Origin: Chitinophaga pinensis | GTDB lineage: Bacteria > Bacteroidota > Bacteroidia > NS11-12g > UBA955 | Length of the DNA stretch: 64,000 nt | Reading direction: 5' to 3' | NCBI GenBank assembly: GCA_945877575.1 | Contig: CAMDUE010000001.1 | Location: forward strand, 186,001-250,000 | Part shown: positions 36,240 to 44,382 of the stretch, in pieces | How the letters are laid out: each line of letters begins with the position of its first letter | Numbering within the stretch: the stretch's first letter is position 1 | The notes under the pieces: generated by a model | What the model was told of the DNA's origin: nothing | What the model saw: the letters and a program-made list of their open reading frames with translations, nothing else | The model's database searches: none | Position numbers and translations under genes: made by a program

Positions 36240-36820
36240 AACCGAAAACCGAATCGATAAATTATACTCCCTAGTGAGGAAGTATATGCATATTTGGGAT
36301 TGGTTGCAAATCCAACTAAAAAGTAGGAATTAATTTGCGAACCATCAGCATAACCAATCCCAAAAATGCCTGTACCATAGGCTTCCCTTAAGTTTGGTGA
36401 AACATCTATCAATGCATTCTGATATCTATATTCTGCATGTAGAAAAATAGAATTAATAGGCACTCTTACAAATCCAAAGGCAGAACCATTGAAGGTTGCT
36501 ATTCCCCTTAAATCGCTTTGAAAAAATCCTCCTGATAGTCCAACGGCTGTAAAAATCTTATTGTTAAAATGCAACCCAGTATAAGGCGATAATTCAAGAG
36601 AATAAACTCCACCATATCCAAAAGCGGTTACATCTGCACCGTTATATTGAAGATCTTTATACCTATAGGCTACTATTTCATCTGCAAAAGGCGCTTCATT
36701 TTCTTTATTGATTTCTTTGATTTGCCTTCGATTGCTATCTAAGCCTTCATATTGCGAAAAGCCTGAGGAACAATTAAATAGTATAACTGTCATTGAAAAT
36801 ATCCGAAACAAACACTGCAT
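36236..36820 (-). CDS. Small probable outer-membrane protein of unknown function
   Basis: I do not recognise the family. About 194 residues with an N-terminal signal (CLFRIFSMTVILF, cleavage probably near GFSQ). The mature part alternates polar and hydrophobic residues with many aromatic and Gly residues, such as YSLELSPYTGLHF and FLHAEYRYQNALID, and ends in IIYRFGFRF. A terminal phenylalanine after amphipathic strands is the usual end of an outer-membrane beta-barrel. NCSSGFSQ might also be read as a lipobox-like cysteine. The longest frame begins at TTG 36838; ATG 36820 is preferred. It is divergent from serC and convergent with nuoN. Confidence 0.6.
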   Translation of the reverse strand: MQCLFRIFSMTVILFNCSSGFSQYEGLDSNRRQIKEINKENEAPFADEIVAYRYKDLQYNGADVTAFGYGGVYSLELSPYTGLHFNNKIFTAVGLSGGFFQSDLRGIATFNGSAFGFVRVPINSIFLHAEYRYQNALIDVSPNLREAYGTGIFGIGYADGSQINSYFLVGFATNPKYAYTSSLGSIIYRFGFRF

Positions 36821-36824
36821 TTTC

Positions 36825-36855
36825 TTGTAAACACGCAATTATACACGTAAAATTG
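36825..36855 (+). promoter_or_regulatory. Promoter of the serC-serA-DUF1015 operon
   Basis: TTG at 36825-36827, a 20-base spacer, then TAAAATTG at 36848-36855, one mismatch from TAnnTTTG. The -7 box ends nine bases before the serC ATG. Spacing is ideal for a Bacteroidota promoter. Confidence 0.6.
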
Positions 36856-36864
36856 TAGTAGTTT

Positions 36865-37941
36865 ATGAGCAACACAAAAAAGATTCACAATTTTTCTGCA
36901 GGCCCTTCAATTTTATCGCAATATGCCATTGAAAAAAGCAGAGAAGATCTAGTAAATTTCGCAAACACTGGATTAAACATTTTGGAAATATCCCATCGCA
37001 GCAAGCAATTTGAAGCGGTTATGGATGAATCAAGAAATTTAATTCGTGAGATCTTATCCGTTCCTGAAGATTATGATATTCTGTTTCTTCAAGGTGGTGC
37101 TTCAACTCAATTCTTCCAAATTCCTATGAACTTTCTAAAAGCTTCTGCCTCTTACACAAATACGGGTACATGGGCAACGAAAGCCATTGAAGAAGCTGTT
37201 CATTTCGGAAACGTAAATGTTGTTGCGAGTAGCGAAAACAATAATTTCAACTTTGTTCCAACAGATTATTCCATAAATAATACTGACGATTATTTTCATT
37301 GCACTTCAAACAATACTATTTACGGAACGCAAATCCAAGAATTTCCAAATTCGGATATTCCTTTAATTTGTGACATGAGTTCAGATATATTCTCTCGTCC
37401 AATTGATGTTAGTAAATTTGATCTTATTTACGCAGGTGCGCAAAAGAATTTAGGTCCGGCTGGTGTTACTTTGGTTATCATCAAAAAATCAATGTACGAT
37501 AGAATGTCAGATCGACATGTACCCACCATGCTTAATTATCAAACACATGCCAAAAATGGCAGTATGTATAATACCCCTCCTGTTTTCCCAATATTAGTTT
37601 CTAAGTACAACCTAGAATGGGTAAAACAAATGGGTGGAGTAGAAGGTATGGAAAAACGCAATTCCGAAAAAGCTGATTTATTGTATTCTACCATTGATAA
37701 TAGTGAGTATTTTCAAGGTACCGCTGAAGTGAATAGTAGAAGTAAAATGAATGTTTGTTTCGTTTTCAAGCCAGAATTTATAGCTTTAGAAGAAAAGTTT
37801 GAAAATGCGTGTAAAGAAAACGGTATTTCAGGTATCAAAGGACATAGAAGCGTAGGTGGTTACAGAGCATCTTTATACAATGCTTTACCCGTAGAGAGTG
37901 TTCAAGCATTGGTAGATGTAATGAATAATTTCAACAAGTAA
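36865..37941 (+). CDS. serC: Phosphoserine aminotransferase
   Basis: SerC converts 3-phosphohydroxypyruvate and glutamate to phosphoserine, the second step of serine synthesis. The 358-residue PLP enzyme begins with HNFSAGPSILSQYA, typical of SerC, and the PLP lysine is in IYAGAQKNLGPAGVTLV. GHRSVGGYRASLYNALP at the C terminus completes the active site. It overlaps serA by one base (TAATG) and is the first gene of a three-gene unit with serA and a DUF1015 gene. No serB is visible in the window. Confidence 0.96.
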   Translation: MSNTKKIHNFSAGPSILSQYAIEKSREDLVNFANTGLNILEISHRSKQFEAVMDESRNLIREILSVPEDYDILFLQGGASTQFFQIPMNFLKASASYTNTGTWATKAIEEAVHFGNVNVVASSENNNFNFVPTDYSINNTDDYFHCTSNNTIYGTQIQEFPNSDIPLICDMSSDIFSRPIDVSKFDLIYAGAQKNLGPAGVTLVIIKKSMYDRMSDRHVPTMLNYQTHAKNGSMYNTPPVFPILVSKYNLEWVKQMGGVEGMEKRNSEKADLLYSTIDNSEYFQGTAEVNSRSKMNVCFVFKPEFIALEEKFENACKENGISGIKGHRSVGGYRASLYNALPVESVQALVDVMNNFNK

Positions 37942-38894
37942 TGATGAGAATTTTAGCAAATGACGGTATAGATGCCGCTGGGAAATCCATTCTTGAAAAT
38001 GCAGGATTTGAAGTTGATACTCAGTCAATACCACAATCGGAACTTTGCGATAGAATAAGCAATTATGATGTTTTAATTGTAAGAAGTGCAACAAAGGTTA
38101 CTTCCGAAGTCATTAATGCAGGCAATAATCTAAAAGTTATTGCTAGAGCAGGTGTTGGATTAGATAATATTGACCTTAAATCAGCAGGTGTAGCAGGTAT
38201 CCCAGTTTTGAATACCCCAAATGCATCTTCGAGAAGCGTAGCTGAATTGGTTTTTGCACATGCATTTTCTGTTTCAAGATTCTTACATCTTAGCAACAGA
38301 AGAATGCCTGAATTCGGTAAAGAAGAATTTAAATCCCTCAAAAAGACGGCTTCCGACGGATTTGAATTAACCGGAAAAATTATTGGAATCATTGGATTTG
38401 GAAGAATTGGGCAAGAAGTGGCAAAAATGGCTATTGGCCTGGGAATGAAGGTCTTGGTTTACGATTACAAGGGTAGATCATTTGATGTTGTGGTTAATTT
38501 ACATCCTGAATATCAAGTAAAAAACTTCCAAATCACCTTGAAGGGACAGGACTTAGATACAGTTTTAGGACAATGCGATATTTTAACCGTACATACTCCC
38601 GGTAGTGCAGAATCTATAGGTGAAACTGAAATCAGTAAAATGAAGCAGGGCGCCGTTTTAATCAATTGTGCAAGGGGAGGAGTTGTCAATGAAATCGCCC
38701 TCGCGCGTGCCATGAATGAAGGTAAAATTTCTTTTGCTGGAGTGGATGTATTTGAAAACGAACCTCCTACAAATGATACAATTTTATCTCTTAATAATGC
38801 TTCTTTGAGTCCTCATATTGGTGCAAGTACTGCCGAAGCTCAAATGCGTGTTGGTATAGAATTGGCTGAGAAAATAGTTCAACACTTAAAGTAG
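37941..38894 (+). CDS. serA: D-3-phosphoglycerate dehydrogenase, short form without ACT domain
   Basis: A 317-residue 2-hydroxyacid dehydrogenase. The NAD-binding loop is IGFGRIGQEVAKMA, the substrate/NAD region ARAGVGLDNID lies before it, and the catalytic Arg, Glu and His are in INCARGGVVNE, GVDVFENEPP and SPHIGAS. It catalyses the first committed step of serine synthesis, from 3-phosphoglycerate. The C-terminal ACT regulatory domain of E. coli SerA is absent, so feedback by serine through that domain is not expected. The function is assigned with help from the serC neighbour, since other D-2-hydroxyacid dehydrogenases look similar. Confidence 0.92.
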   Translation: MMRILANDGIDAAGKSILENAGFEVDTQSIPQSELCDRISNYDVLIVRSATKVTSEVINAGNNLKVIARAGVGLDNIDLKSAGVAGIPVLNTPNASSRSVAELVFAHAFSVSRFLHLSNRRMPEFGKEEFKSLKKTASDGFELTGKIIGIIGFGRIGQEVAKMAIGLGMKVLVYDYKGRSFDVVVNLHPEYQVKNFQITLKGQDLDTVLGQCDILTVHTPGSAESIGETEISKMKQGAVLINCARGGVVNEIALARAMNEGKISFAGVDVFENEPPTNDTILSLNNASLSPHIGASTAEAQMRVGIELAEKIVQHLK

Positions 38895-38903
38895 ATTTTT
38901 TAA

Positions 38904-40115
38904 ATGAAGGTTTTTCCCATAAATACTCTACTTCCAAAACAGGAAGTTATTTCTGATATTGTAAGTTTAGGATCTGGGAAGTTACCCGAGCACGAATTAG
39001 TTGAAAAAGCTAATAGGTCTGAATTGAGTTATCTGCGTGTAGTAAAACCTCAATTCATTGATAAAGATTTAATTGCAGGGTCTGATGACTTCTACAATTC
39101 TAGTGTTCAACATTTTAATCATTTAAAATCTTCTGGTTATTTGACTGAAGTGAGCAATTCTATTTTCTATTATCAACAAACTCATCATTCCGGTACCAAC
39201 CTCGGTGGATGGATCATTGGTGTAGATGGCGATGATTATTTAGAGGGAAAGGTCAAACGGCATGAAAATACCATTCGGGCTAAAGAAGATCGATTGGTTA
39301 AACATATTCAAGTTTTAAATTCTATGGCTGAACCTGTGCTTCTTTCACAGGTTTTGCCACAGAAATTAAATGATTTGGCAACAGTCGTAATTCAAACTAC
39401 ACCTAACTTGAGTGTAACTGATGAGATGGACAATTTGCATAACGTTTGGGTCATTCAAGACGAATTATTGCAAGCGTCAGTACTAAATGAATTCCAAAAT
39501 CTTGATTCATTATATATTGCCGATGGACACCACAGGGTAGCAGGTTCTTCTAGATTTTTAATTGATCAGTTTGGACATAATTCCGGAAAAGGATTCATGG
39601 CACTGATTATGAATGAAGATGATTTACTCATCAAACCATTCTATAGAATTGTAAAAACCGAAGTTAAACATGATCAATTTCAATCCTTTTTGGAAGATCA
39701 GGGTGTTCATTGCACTAAGTTGGAATTGGATGAAAATTCTGATTATGGCGTGGTATCATTTCGCAAGGTTTGCTGTTTCTGCAAGGAACAGGCATTCATT
39801 TTCGATTTGCCCGAAACTGAATCCTCAAAAGCTGTTGATCAACTGGATGTGGCAATAACTGAAAGCCTAATATTTGGTCCTGCCTTCAACATCACCAATA
39901 CGGCAAATGATGCAAATATTCGATTTCAAAGAGGGGATATGTCCATTAAAAAAATGATGGAGTATTTGAACCAGGATGAAATTGGTTTTCTGTTTCATTC
40001 AAATACAATGGCAGAAATTAGAGCCGTAGCTGACGAGGGGTCAATTATGCCTCCGAAATCTACATTCATTGAACCCAAACTATTAACTGGATTAATAGTT
40101 GAAACTTATAAATAA
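38904..40115 (+). CDS. DUF1015 family protein in a serine biosynthesis operon
   Basis: A 403-residue protein of the DUF1015 family. The signature SLYIADGHHRVAGSSRF (about residues 200-216) is a ParB-like ADGHHR loop, and an N-terminal PKQEVISDIVSLGSGKLPEH region precedes it. It begins nine bases after serA and ends three bases before a convergent regulator gene. Repeated linkage of DUF1015 to serA and serC suggests a role in serine metabolism. I recall reports of ParB-like and DUF1015 proteins acting as serine kinases, including a pyrophosphate-linked one, but cannot verify them here. One idea is that it replaces SerB; see findings. The family call is sound, the activity is inference. Confidence 0.82.
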   Translation: MKVFPINTLLPKQEVISDIVSLGSGKLPEHELVEKANRSELSYLRVVKPQFIDKDLIAGSDDFYNSSVQHFNHLKSSGYLTEVSNSIFYYQQTHHSGTNLGGWIIGVDGDDYLEGKVKRHENTIRAKEDRLVKHIQVLNSMAEPVLLSQVLPQKLNDLATVVIQTTPNLSVTDEMDNLHNVWVIQDELLQASVLNEFQNLDSLYIADGHHRVAGSSRFLIDQFGHNSGKGFMALIMNEDDLLIKPFYRIVKTEVKHDQFQSFLEDQGVHCTKLELDENSDYGVVSFRKVCCFCKEQAFIFDLPETESSKAVDQLDVAITESLIFGPAFNITNTANDANIRFQRGDMSIKKMMEYLNQDEIGFLFHSNTMAEIRAVADEGSIMPPKSTFIEPKLLTGLIVETYK

Positions 40116-40118
40116 AGG

Positions 40119-40448
40119 TTAAAATAAAGATAGTTGAGGCTTATCTGGCATCAACTTAAATACCGTTTGAACTAATTTATTCAATTCAAATAAGGTGTCT
40201 TTTTGTATCGTGTAGATAGAAGAAGTTTTCTGATACTTAAGGTTGATATAACCATCTTCCTTGAGCTTTTGTAAATGCCCTGAAACAGTACTTTGAGAGT
40301 AAGGAAGTTTATCAACTACATCTTGGCACGTAGAGGGACCAGATTCTATCAGAAACAATAAAATCTGAATTCGAGCCGGATGGCCAATGGCTTTTGATAA
40401 ACTGGCTAACTTTTCAGTTGATTCTGCGAAAGAGTCTGTCTTTTTCAT
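40119..40448 (-). CDS. ArsR/SmtB-type winged-helix regulator
   Basis: A 109-residue DNA-binding protein. The winged helix-turn-helix is at about 20-80: LSKAIGHPARIQILLFL, then the recognition helix in LPYSQSTVSGHLQKLKEDG, and a wing in INLKYQKTSSIYTI. Metal-binding cysteine pairs of ArsR, CadC or SmtB are absent (only one Cys), so metal sensing is unlikely and another signal is expected. It lies 49 bases downstream of the acyltransferase gene with its own -7 box, and could regulate itself or neighbours. The target is unknown. Confidence 0.85.
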   Translation of the reverse strand: MKKTDSFAESTEKLASLSKAIGHPARIQILLFLIESGPSTCQDVVDKLPYSQSTVSGHLQKLKEDGYINLKYQKTSSIYTIQKDTLFELNKLVQTVFKLMPDKPQLSLF

Positions 40449-40464
40449 TATTTATCGTTAATTG

Positions 40465-40472
40465 CAAATTTA
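40465..40472 (-). promoter_or_regulatory. -7 promoter element of the ArsR-type gene
   Basis: TAAATTTG on the minus strand matches TAnnTTTG exactly, sixteen bases before the ATG at 40448, within the 49-base gap after the acyltransferase gene. No convincing -33 TTG. Confidence 0.45.
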
Positions 40473-40497
40473 ACAAAAATCAAGAATTCTACGTTAT

Positions 40498-41400
40498 TTA
40501 TTTTGCTGTTCTTTTATGTTTCCACCGTCTGTGACTCCAAAGCCATATTTCAGGTTGATTTAAAATTTCATTCTGAATATGATTTGAAATTGTCTCGCTG
40601 ATTTGATCTTCCGTCAATTCCGATGGATTATTAATAATGGTAAGAGATCTAGCGGCGTAATGTCCTCGAGAAAGTTTACGACTATCCAAATAAACAATGG
40701 GTAAATTAAACTTCTTGGATATTTTGGCCGGGCCGCTAAGAAAAGCAGTCTCTTGATTTAGGAAAGAATCAGCCCAATAAACTTGATTGACGCCAGAAGG
40801 ATTTTGGTCACCAATGAGGGCTGTTACAGTAACTGAACCTTTATTATTCGCAAATGCTCTCAAAGTTTCGGTCATGCTAACCGGCTTAGCTCCAAACTTT
40901 GAACGAATCTGATACATAAACCAGTTGAATCCATCAGAGCTTAAAGTTTTGTAGGTACAAAATACTTGTTGTTTACAAGTTAATTGAGACATCAAGCAAA
41001 TCCATTCCCAATTGCCGCAATGACTCATAACTACAATAAAACTTTGATTTTTATTAAAATAGTCTAGGTAAACATCCTTGTTCTCATTGATCATTCGTTT
41101 CATCATTTGCCTTTCTGAGATTGAATAACCTTTAATCGTTTCAACAAAAAGATCAGAAAGATGCCTGTAATACTTTCGTTGTACTGACTGAATGAATTTT
41201 TCACCCCTATGAGGGAATGAATTTCGTAAATTCTCGAGAACTACTTTTCTTCGGTATTTGAGAATATGATATAGAATTACAAAGATTAAATCCGAAATTC
41301 GGTATAACACCCAAAACGGAAGTTTCGATAATAAGAACAACCACGGAAATACAAAATATTTAAACCCAAAATGAACTTTTGGTATTTCCGGTTGATACAT
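40498..41400 (-). CDS. LpxL/HtrB-like lysophospholipid acyltransferase
   Basis: A 300-residue membrane-associated acyltransferase. The N-terminal hydrophobic segment (VFPWLFLLSKLPFWVLYRI) anchors it at the inner membrane and the catalytic H-x4-E motif is in MSHCGNWEW (about residue 125). Family members add secondary acyl chains to lipid A or Kdo-lipid A; the basic C terminus WLWSHRRWKHK is typical of LpxL relatives. It begins two bases after the M42 peptidase stop, so the two are co-transcribed. Fits with the lipid A operon elsewhere in the window. Precise acceptor and chain are not known. Confidence 0.9.
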   Translation of the reverse strand: MYQPEIPKVHFGFKYFVFPWLFLLSKLPFWVLYRISDLIFVILYHILKYRRKVVLENLRNSFPHRGEKFIQSVQRKYYRHLSDLFVETIKGYSISERQMMKRMINENKDVYLDYFNKNQSFIVVMSHCGNWEWICLMSQLTCKQQVFCTYKTLSSDGFNWFMYQIRSKFGAKPVSMTETLRAFANNKGSVTVTALIGDQNPSGVNQVYWADSFLNQETAFLSGPAKISKKFNLPIVYLDSRKLSRGHYAARSLTIINNPSELTEDQISETISNHIQNEILNQPEIWLWSHRRWKHKRTAK

Positions 41401-41402
41401 AA

Positions 41403-42470
41403 TTATAGATAATTAAATTGTTGACCTTCTTTCAAAGCCTTCACCGAATAATACATCAAATCAATGCAACCTTGTATGTCATCGTGATGAACCATTTCCA
41501 CAGTAGTATGCATATATTTCAATGGTAACGAAATAAGTGCCGAAGCAACTCCAGTTGATGAATAGGCAAAACTATCTGTATCTGTACCGGTTGATCTACT
41601 TACTGCATTTCTTTGAAAATCAATAGAATTATCCTTGGCTACTTGAATTATAAATTGAAGTAAGTTATTCTGAACTGCAGGCCCATAGGTTACCACTGGA
41701 CCTCTGCCGCATTTACAATCTCCTTGTTTCTTTTTATCATAAAGCGGAGAATGAGTATCATGAGTTACATCGGTAATTATAGCAACATCTGGGTTGATTC
41801 TTCTTGATATCATTTCAGCGCCACGCAATCCAATTTCTTCCTGAACAGAATTTACAATGTATAAAGAAAAGGGAAGTTCTATATTATTCTCTTTGATTGT
41901 TCTAGCAACTTCAGCAATCATAAATCCACCAATTCTATTATCCAATGCTCTTCCAATTAAGAATTGATCATTCAACCATTCAGATCCGGCTTCAAATACA
42001 GCAACTGCTCCAATATGAATACCCAAGGCAATTACTTCTTCCTTGTTTTTGCATCCTACATCAATAAAGATGGTATCTTGTTTGGTTTCAGGATTCTTAT
42101 CAGCTCTGACATGAATTGCTGGCCATCCAAAAATACCTTTAACCACAGCACCATTCTCGCAGTAAATATTACAACGCATGCTAGGTGCAATTTGAAAATC
42201 ACTTCCTCCGTTACGAATTACATAAATATAACCATCATCGGTGATATGGTTGACAAACCAACTAATTTCGTCTGCATGCGCTTCCAAAACAACTTTGAAT
42301 TCTTTTCCTGGATTGATAACACCTACAGCAGTTCCGTATACATCTACAAAATGTTCATCAACGTATGGCTTTAGGTAATCTAACCAGATCTTTTGTCCGC
42401 TATATTCAAATCCGGTAGGAGAGACATTGTCTAAATAAGTATGCAGGAAATGTTTTGATTCGTTTCTCAT
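41403..42470 (-). CDS. M42 family metallopeptidase (glutamyl aminopeptidase-like)
   Basis: A 355-residue cytosolic di-metal aminopeptidase. Metal ligands and catalytic residues are recognisable: LEAHADEISWFV (His and Asp), GRALDNRIGGFM (bridging Asp), VNSVQEEIGLRGAEM (general base and ligand Glu), ITDVTHDTHSP (Asp) and KYMHTTVEMVHHDD (His). Such enzymes form tetrahedral 12-mers that trim N-terminal residues of peptides. First gene of a unit with the acyltransferase. A -7 box lies five bases before the ATG. Endoglucanase is an old mis-annotation for this family. Confidence 0.93.
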   Translation of the reverse strand: MRNESKHFLHTYLDNVSPTGFEYSGQKIWLDYLKPYVDEHFVDVYGTAVGVINPGKEFKVVLEAHADEISWFVNHITDDGYIYVIRNGGSDFQIAPSMRCNIYCENGAVVKGIFGWPAIHVRADKNPETKQDTIFIDVGCKNKEEVIALGIHIGAVAVFEAGSEWLNDQFLIGRALDNRIGGFMIAEVARTIKENNIELPFSLYIVNSVQEEIGLRGAEMISRRINPDVAIITDVTHDTHSPLYDKKKQGDCKCGRGPVVTYGPAVQNNLLQFIIQVAKDNSIDFQRNAVSRSTGTDTDSFAYSSTGVASALISLPLKYMHTTVEMVHHDDIQGCIDLMYYSVKALKEGQQFNYL

Positions 42471-42475
42471 GATTA

Positions 42476-42483
42476 CAAATTTA
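42476..42483 (-). promoter_or_regulatory. -7 promoter element of the M42 peptidase gene
   Basis: TAAATTTG on the minus strand matches TAnnTTTG exactly and ends five bases before the ATG at 42470, so transcription would start at or next to the start codon. Confidence 0.5.
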
Positions 42484-42540
42484 GGGAAATGACCCTTAAA
42501 AGCGAGAAATCAAAAATTATATAAAAATTGAAAAGCATTT

Positions 42541-42570
42541 TAAAAAGAAAAGCCCCGCTTTCGCGAGGCT
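42541..42570 (-). terminator. Terminator of tRNA-Val
   Basis: On the minus strand AGCCTCGC, a GAAA tetraloop and GCGGGGCT form an 8-bp stem with one G-T pair, followed by TTTCTTTTT. It begins nine bases after the tRNA 3' end. On the plus strand the same stem carries a C-A mismatch, so the minus orientation is favoured. Confidence 0.85.
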
Positions 42571-42579
42571 CTTTTTTTG

Positions 42580-42654
42580 TGGGGGCTACTGGATTCGAAC
42601 CAGTGACCCTCTGCTTGTAAGGCAGATGCTCTGAACCAGCTGAGCTAAGCCCCC
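42580..42654 (-). tRNA. tRNA-Val (anticodon UAC)
   Basis: The minus strand folds into a complete cloverleaf: acceptor GGGGGCT / AGCCCCC, D stem GCTC / GAGC with AGCTGGTTCA loop, anticodon stem TCTGC / GCAGA enclosing CTTACAA, a five-base variable loop, and T arm ACTGG-TTCGAAT-CCAGT. Anticodon UAC reads valine GUA and, with usual wobble, GUG. The discriminator is A and no CCA is encoded, so it must be added enzymatically. It stands alone between the M42 peptidase and rqcH genes, with its own promoter and terminator. Confidence 0.97.
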
Positions 42655-42685
42655 TTTTCTTATTTTGTTATCCTTAATGGGAGTG

Positions 42686-42715
42686 CAAATATAGAAACGT
42701 TTTCTTAAAACACAA
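42686..42715 (-). promoter_or_regulatory. Promoter of tRNA-Val (TTG-N19-TATATTTG)
   Basis: On the minus strand TTG at 42713-42715, a 19-base spacer, then TATATTTG at 42686-42693. Both boxes and the spacing fit the Bacteroidota -33/-7 consensus exactly. Transcription would start near 42680, about 26 bases upstream of the mature tRNA. Confidence 0.75.
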
Positions 42716-42796
42716 ATCATATTTGAAAAAATATATTCACTTATTTCTAGTAAAAATCCTTAATTATTCATTATCAAATCATTGTAGATAAAAAAA

Positions 42797-44353
42797 TCAT
42801 CCGTGATTTTTGGGTTCAACATCAATTGTTTGAAATTGCAATACATGTACCATTCCTGCTGCCGCCCCTTTTTGCTTACTGACAAACTTTCTTTCAGCAA
42901 TCATGACTGTCTGTAAGCCTTGATGCTTGCCTTTTGAATGAAACGCCGCTAGTTCTGCTGCGTATCGAATAGCCTCTTTGGGATATTCTCTCAGCTTCTT
43001 TCTGATAATCACGTGCGAACCAAATACACCCATGGCATGCAACCACAAGTCGTTTTTCTTACTCAATCTCAATAATTCGTCGTTGCTTTTAGCGTTTTTA
43101 CCCACCCAAACTTCAAATCCTTGAAATTCATATAACTTATAAGGGAATACCTTGGTTTTAATTTCTTTCTGGGGATGATTTCTTAAACTCGCTTCAACTG
43201 AACTCAGATCTTTAGAATTTTCAGCACTTCCAACCATTGTTAAGGCTTTCTCCTTATTTGAAAGCTCTAGTACGTTATAATTCAAATTCTCAGTGAATTT
43301 TGAAAGCTCCATCGACTCATTCTTGGCTTTACGATAATACTTTTCAGCATTTTCAGCTGCTGATAAATCCGGATTTAATTTTACCCTGATTCTATGTCCC
43401 GTATAATAATCAGAAACCAAAGCCTCACTGGTGCCCCTTTTGATACTATGTGCGTTTGTAAGCAGCAAATCTCCCAATTCTCTAAAACTTCTACGAGTTG
43501 AAATTTCAGAAATTCGTGCTTCTAAATTCTTGATTTGTGCACGGTGAAGTTTGATCTCTTTTTCAAGTCTTCCTGTAATATCCAATTTCTTTCTAGTGAA
43601 AAAGTACTTCTTACTGTGCGCTTTAAAAAAGTCATCTAAAAATCTTCCCCATTGTTGAAAGCTAGAAGAACCTTTTGAAAGCTGGAGATTACCATTACTT
43701 GATGTCAATTCACCAAGTTGGAAAAAATCAATATTATTGAGAATTGTTGACTGTGATTTTAAGTCTCCCTCAAAAAATCCTAAATCAATCAAAATATCTA
43801 TTTCATTTATATTCAGCGACTTGAATCTACTCTTGAAATCTTGTACAGTATAACATAGATTATAATCTCTCAATTCACGGATTGAATTTCCGAAAACAAA
43901 GGAAGTGTTATTTTGAAGTTTGAATTCCCAATCATTTTTCAAATTCAAACGAAAAATTGAATCTGGTAAATCTTGACTAGGGGAGTATAACAGGATATTT
44001 GAATAGCGCCCAAATCCTTTTATAAGCAATTTGTATTGATTTGAAAATTCAATCGTAATTTGCCTATCAAATAATGCCCATTCAATATTTACAACACTTT
44101 GATTGACCAATTCCTTGAATTGAACTATAGCATTTTGCTTTACTTTAGAAGTATTCTTAATCTCGTTGCCTTCAGTTATTACCAATTCACCATCAATGAA
44201 CTTAAATTCATATACTTTTTGGGCATTCTTACCTGCAAACTGTACTAATAATGAGTCTTTACTAAAGCTGATTGCATTTTGCAAATACGTTCCCAGTATT
44301 TCAGATGCGAATCGCTCTGACCAATAATAATAGGTCCAATGACTTGAAATCAC
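42797..44353 (-). CDS. rqcH: RqcH-like NFACT-domain ribosome quality-control protein
   Basis: A 518-residue NFACT protein. The N-terminal NFACT-N domain begins with YYYWSERFASEIL and includes LLIKGFGRYSNILLYS. A central basic coiled region (about 260-370, with KLDITGRLEKEIKLHRAQI) follows, and the C-terminal NFACT-R domain has KKNDLWLHAMGVFGSHVIIR and FVSKQKGAAAGMV. RqcH-type proteins bind stalled 50S-peptidyl-tRNA complexes and add alanine tails; older annotation calls them fibronectin-binding. The start is GTG at 44353. Alanine-tailing capacity is inferred from the family, since the key residues were not aligned. Confidence 0.85.
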   Translation of the reverse strand: MISSHWTYYYWSERFASEILGTYLQNAISFSKDSLLVQFAGKNAQKVYEFKFIDGELVITEGNEIKNTSKVKQNAIVQFKELVNQSVVNIEWALFDRQITIEFSNQYKLLIKGFGRYSNILLYSPSQDLPDSIFRLNLKNDWEFKLQNNTSFVFGNSIRELRDYNLCYTVQDFKSRFKSLNINEIDILIDLGFFEGDLKSQSTILNNIDFFQLGELTSSNGNLQLSKGSSSFQQWGRFLDDFFKAHSKKYFFTRKKLDITGRLEKEIKLHRAQIKNLEARISEISTRRSFRELGDLLLTNAHSIKRGTSEALVSDYYTGHRIRVKLNPDLSAAENAEKYYRKAKNESMELSKFTENLNYNVLELSNKEKALTMVGSAENSKDLSSVEASLRNHPQKEIKTKVFPYKLYEFQGFEVWVGKNAKSNDELLRLSKKNDLWLHAMGVFGSHVIIRKKLREYPKEAIRYAAELAAFHSKGKHQGLQTVMIAERKFVSKQKGAAAGMVHVLQFQTIDVEPKNHG

Positions 44354-44382
44354 AATGACAAATTTCGTTGCAAATGATGATT

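Noticed and set aside
42541..42579. Possible integration site scar at the 3' end of tRNA-Val.
   Set aside because: The sequence is an ordinary terminator, no direct repeat of the tRNA 3' end was seen nearby, and no integrase is present in the window.
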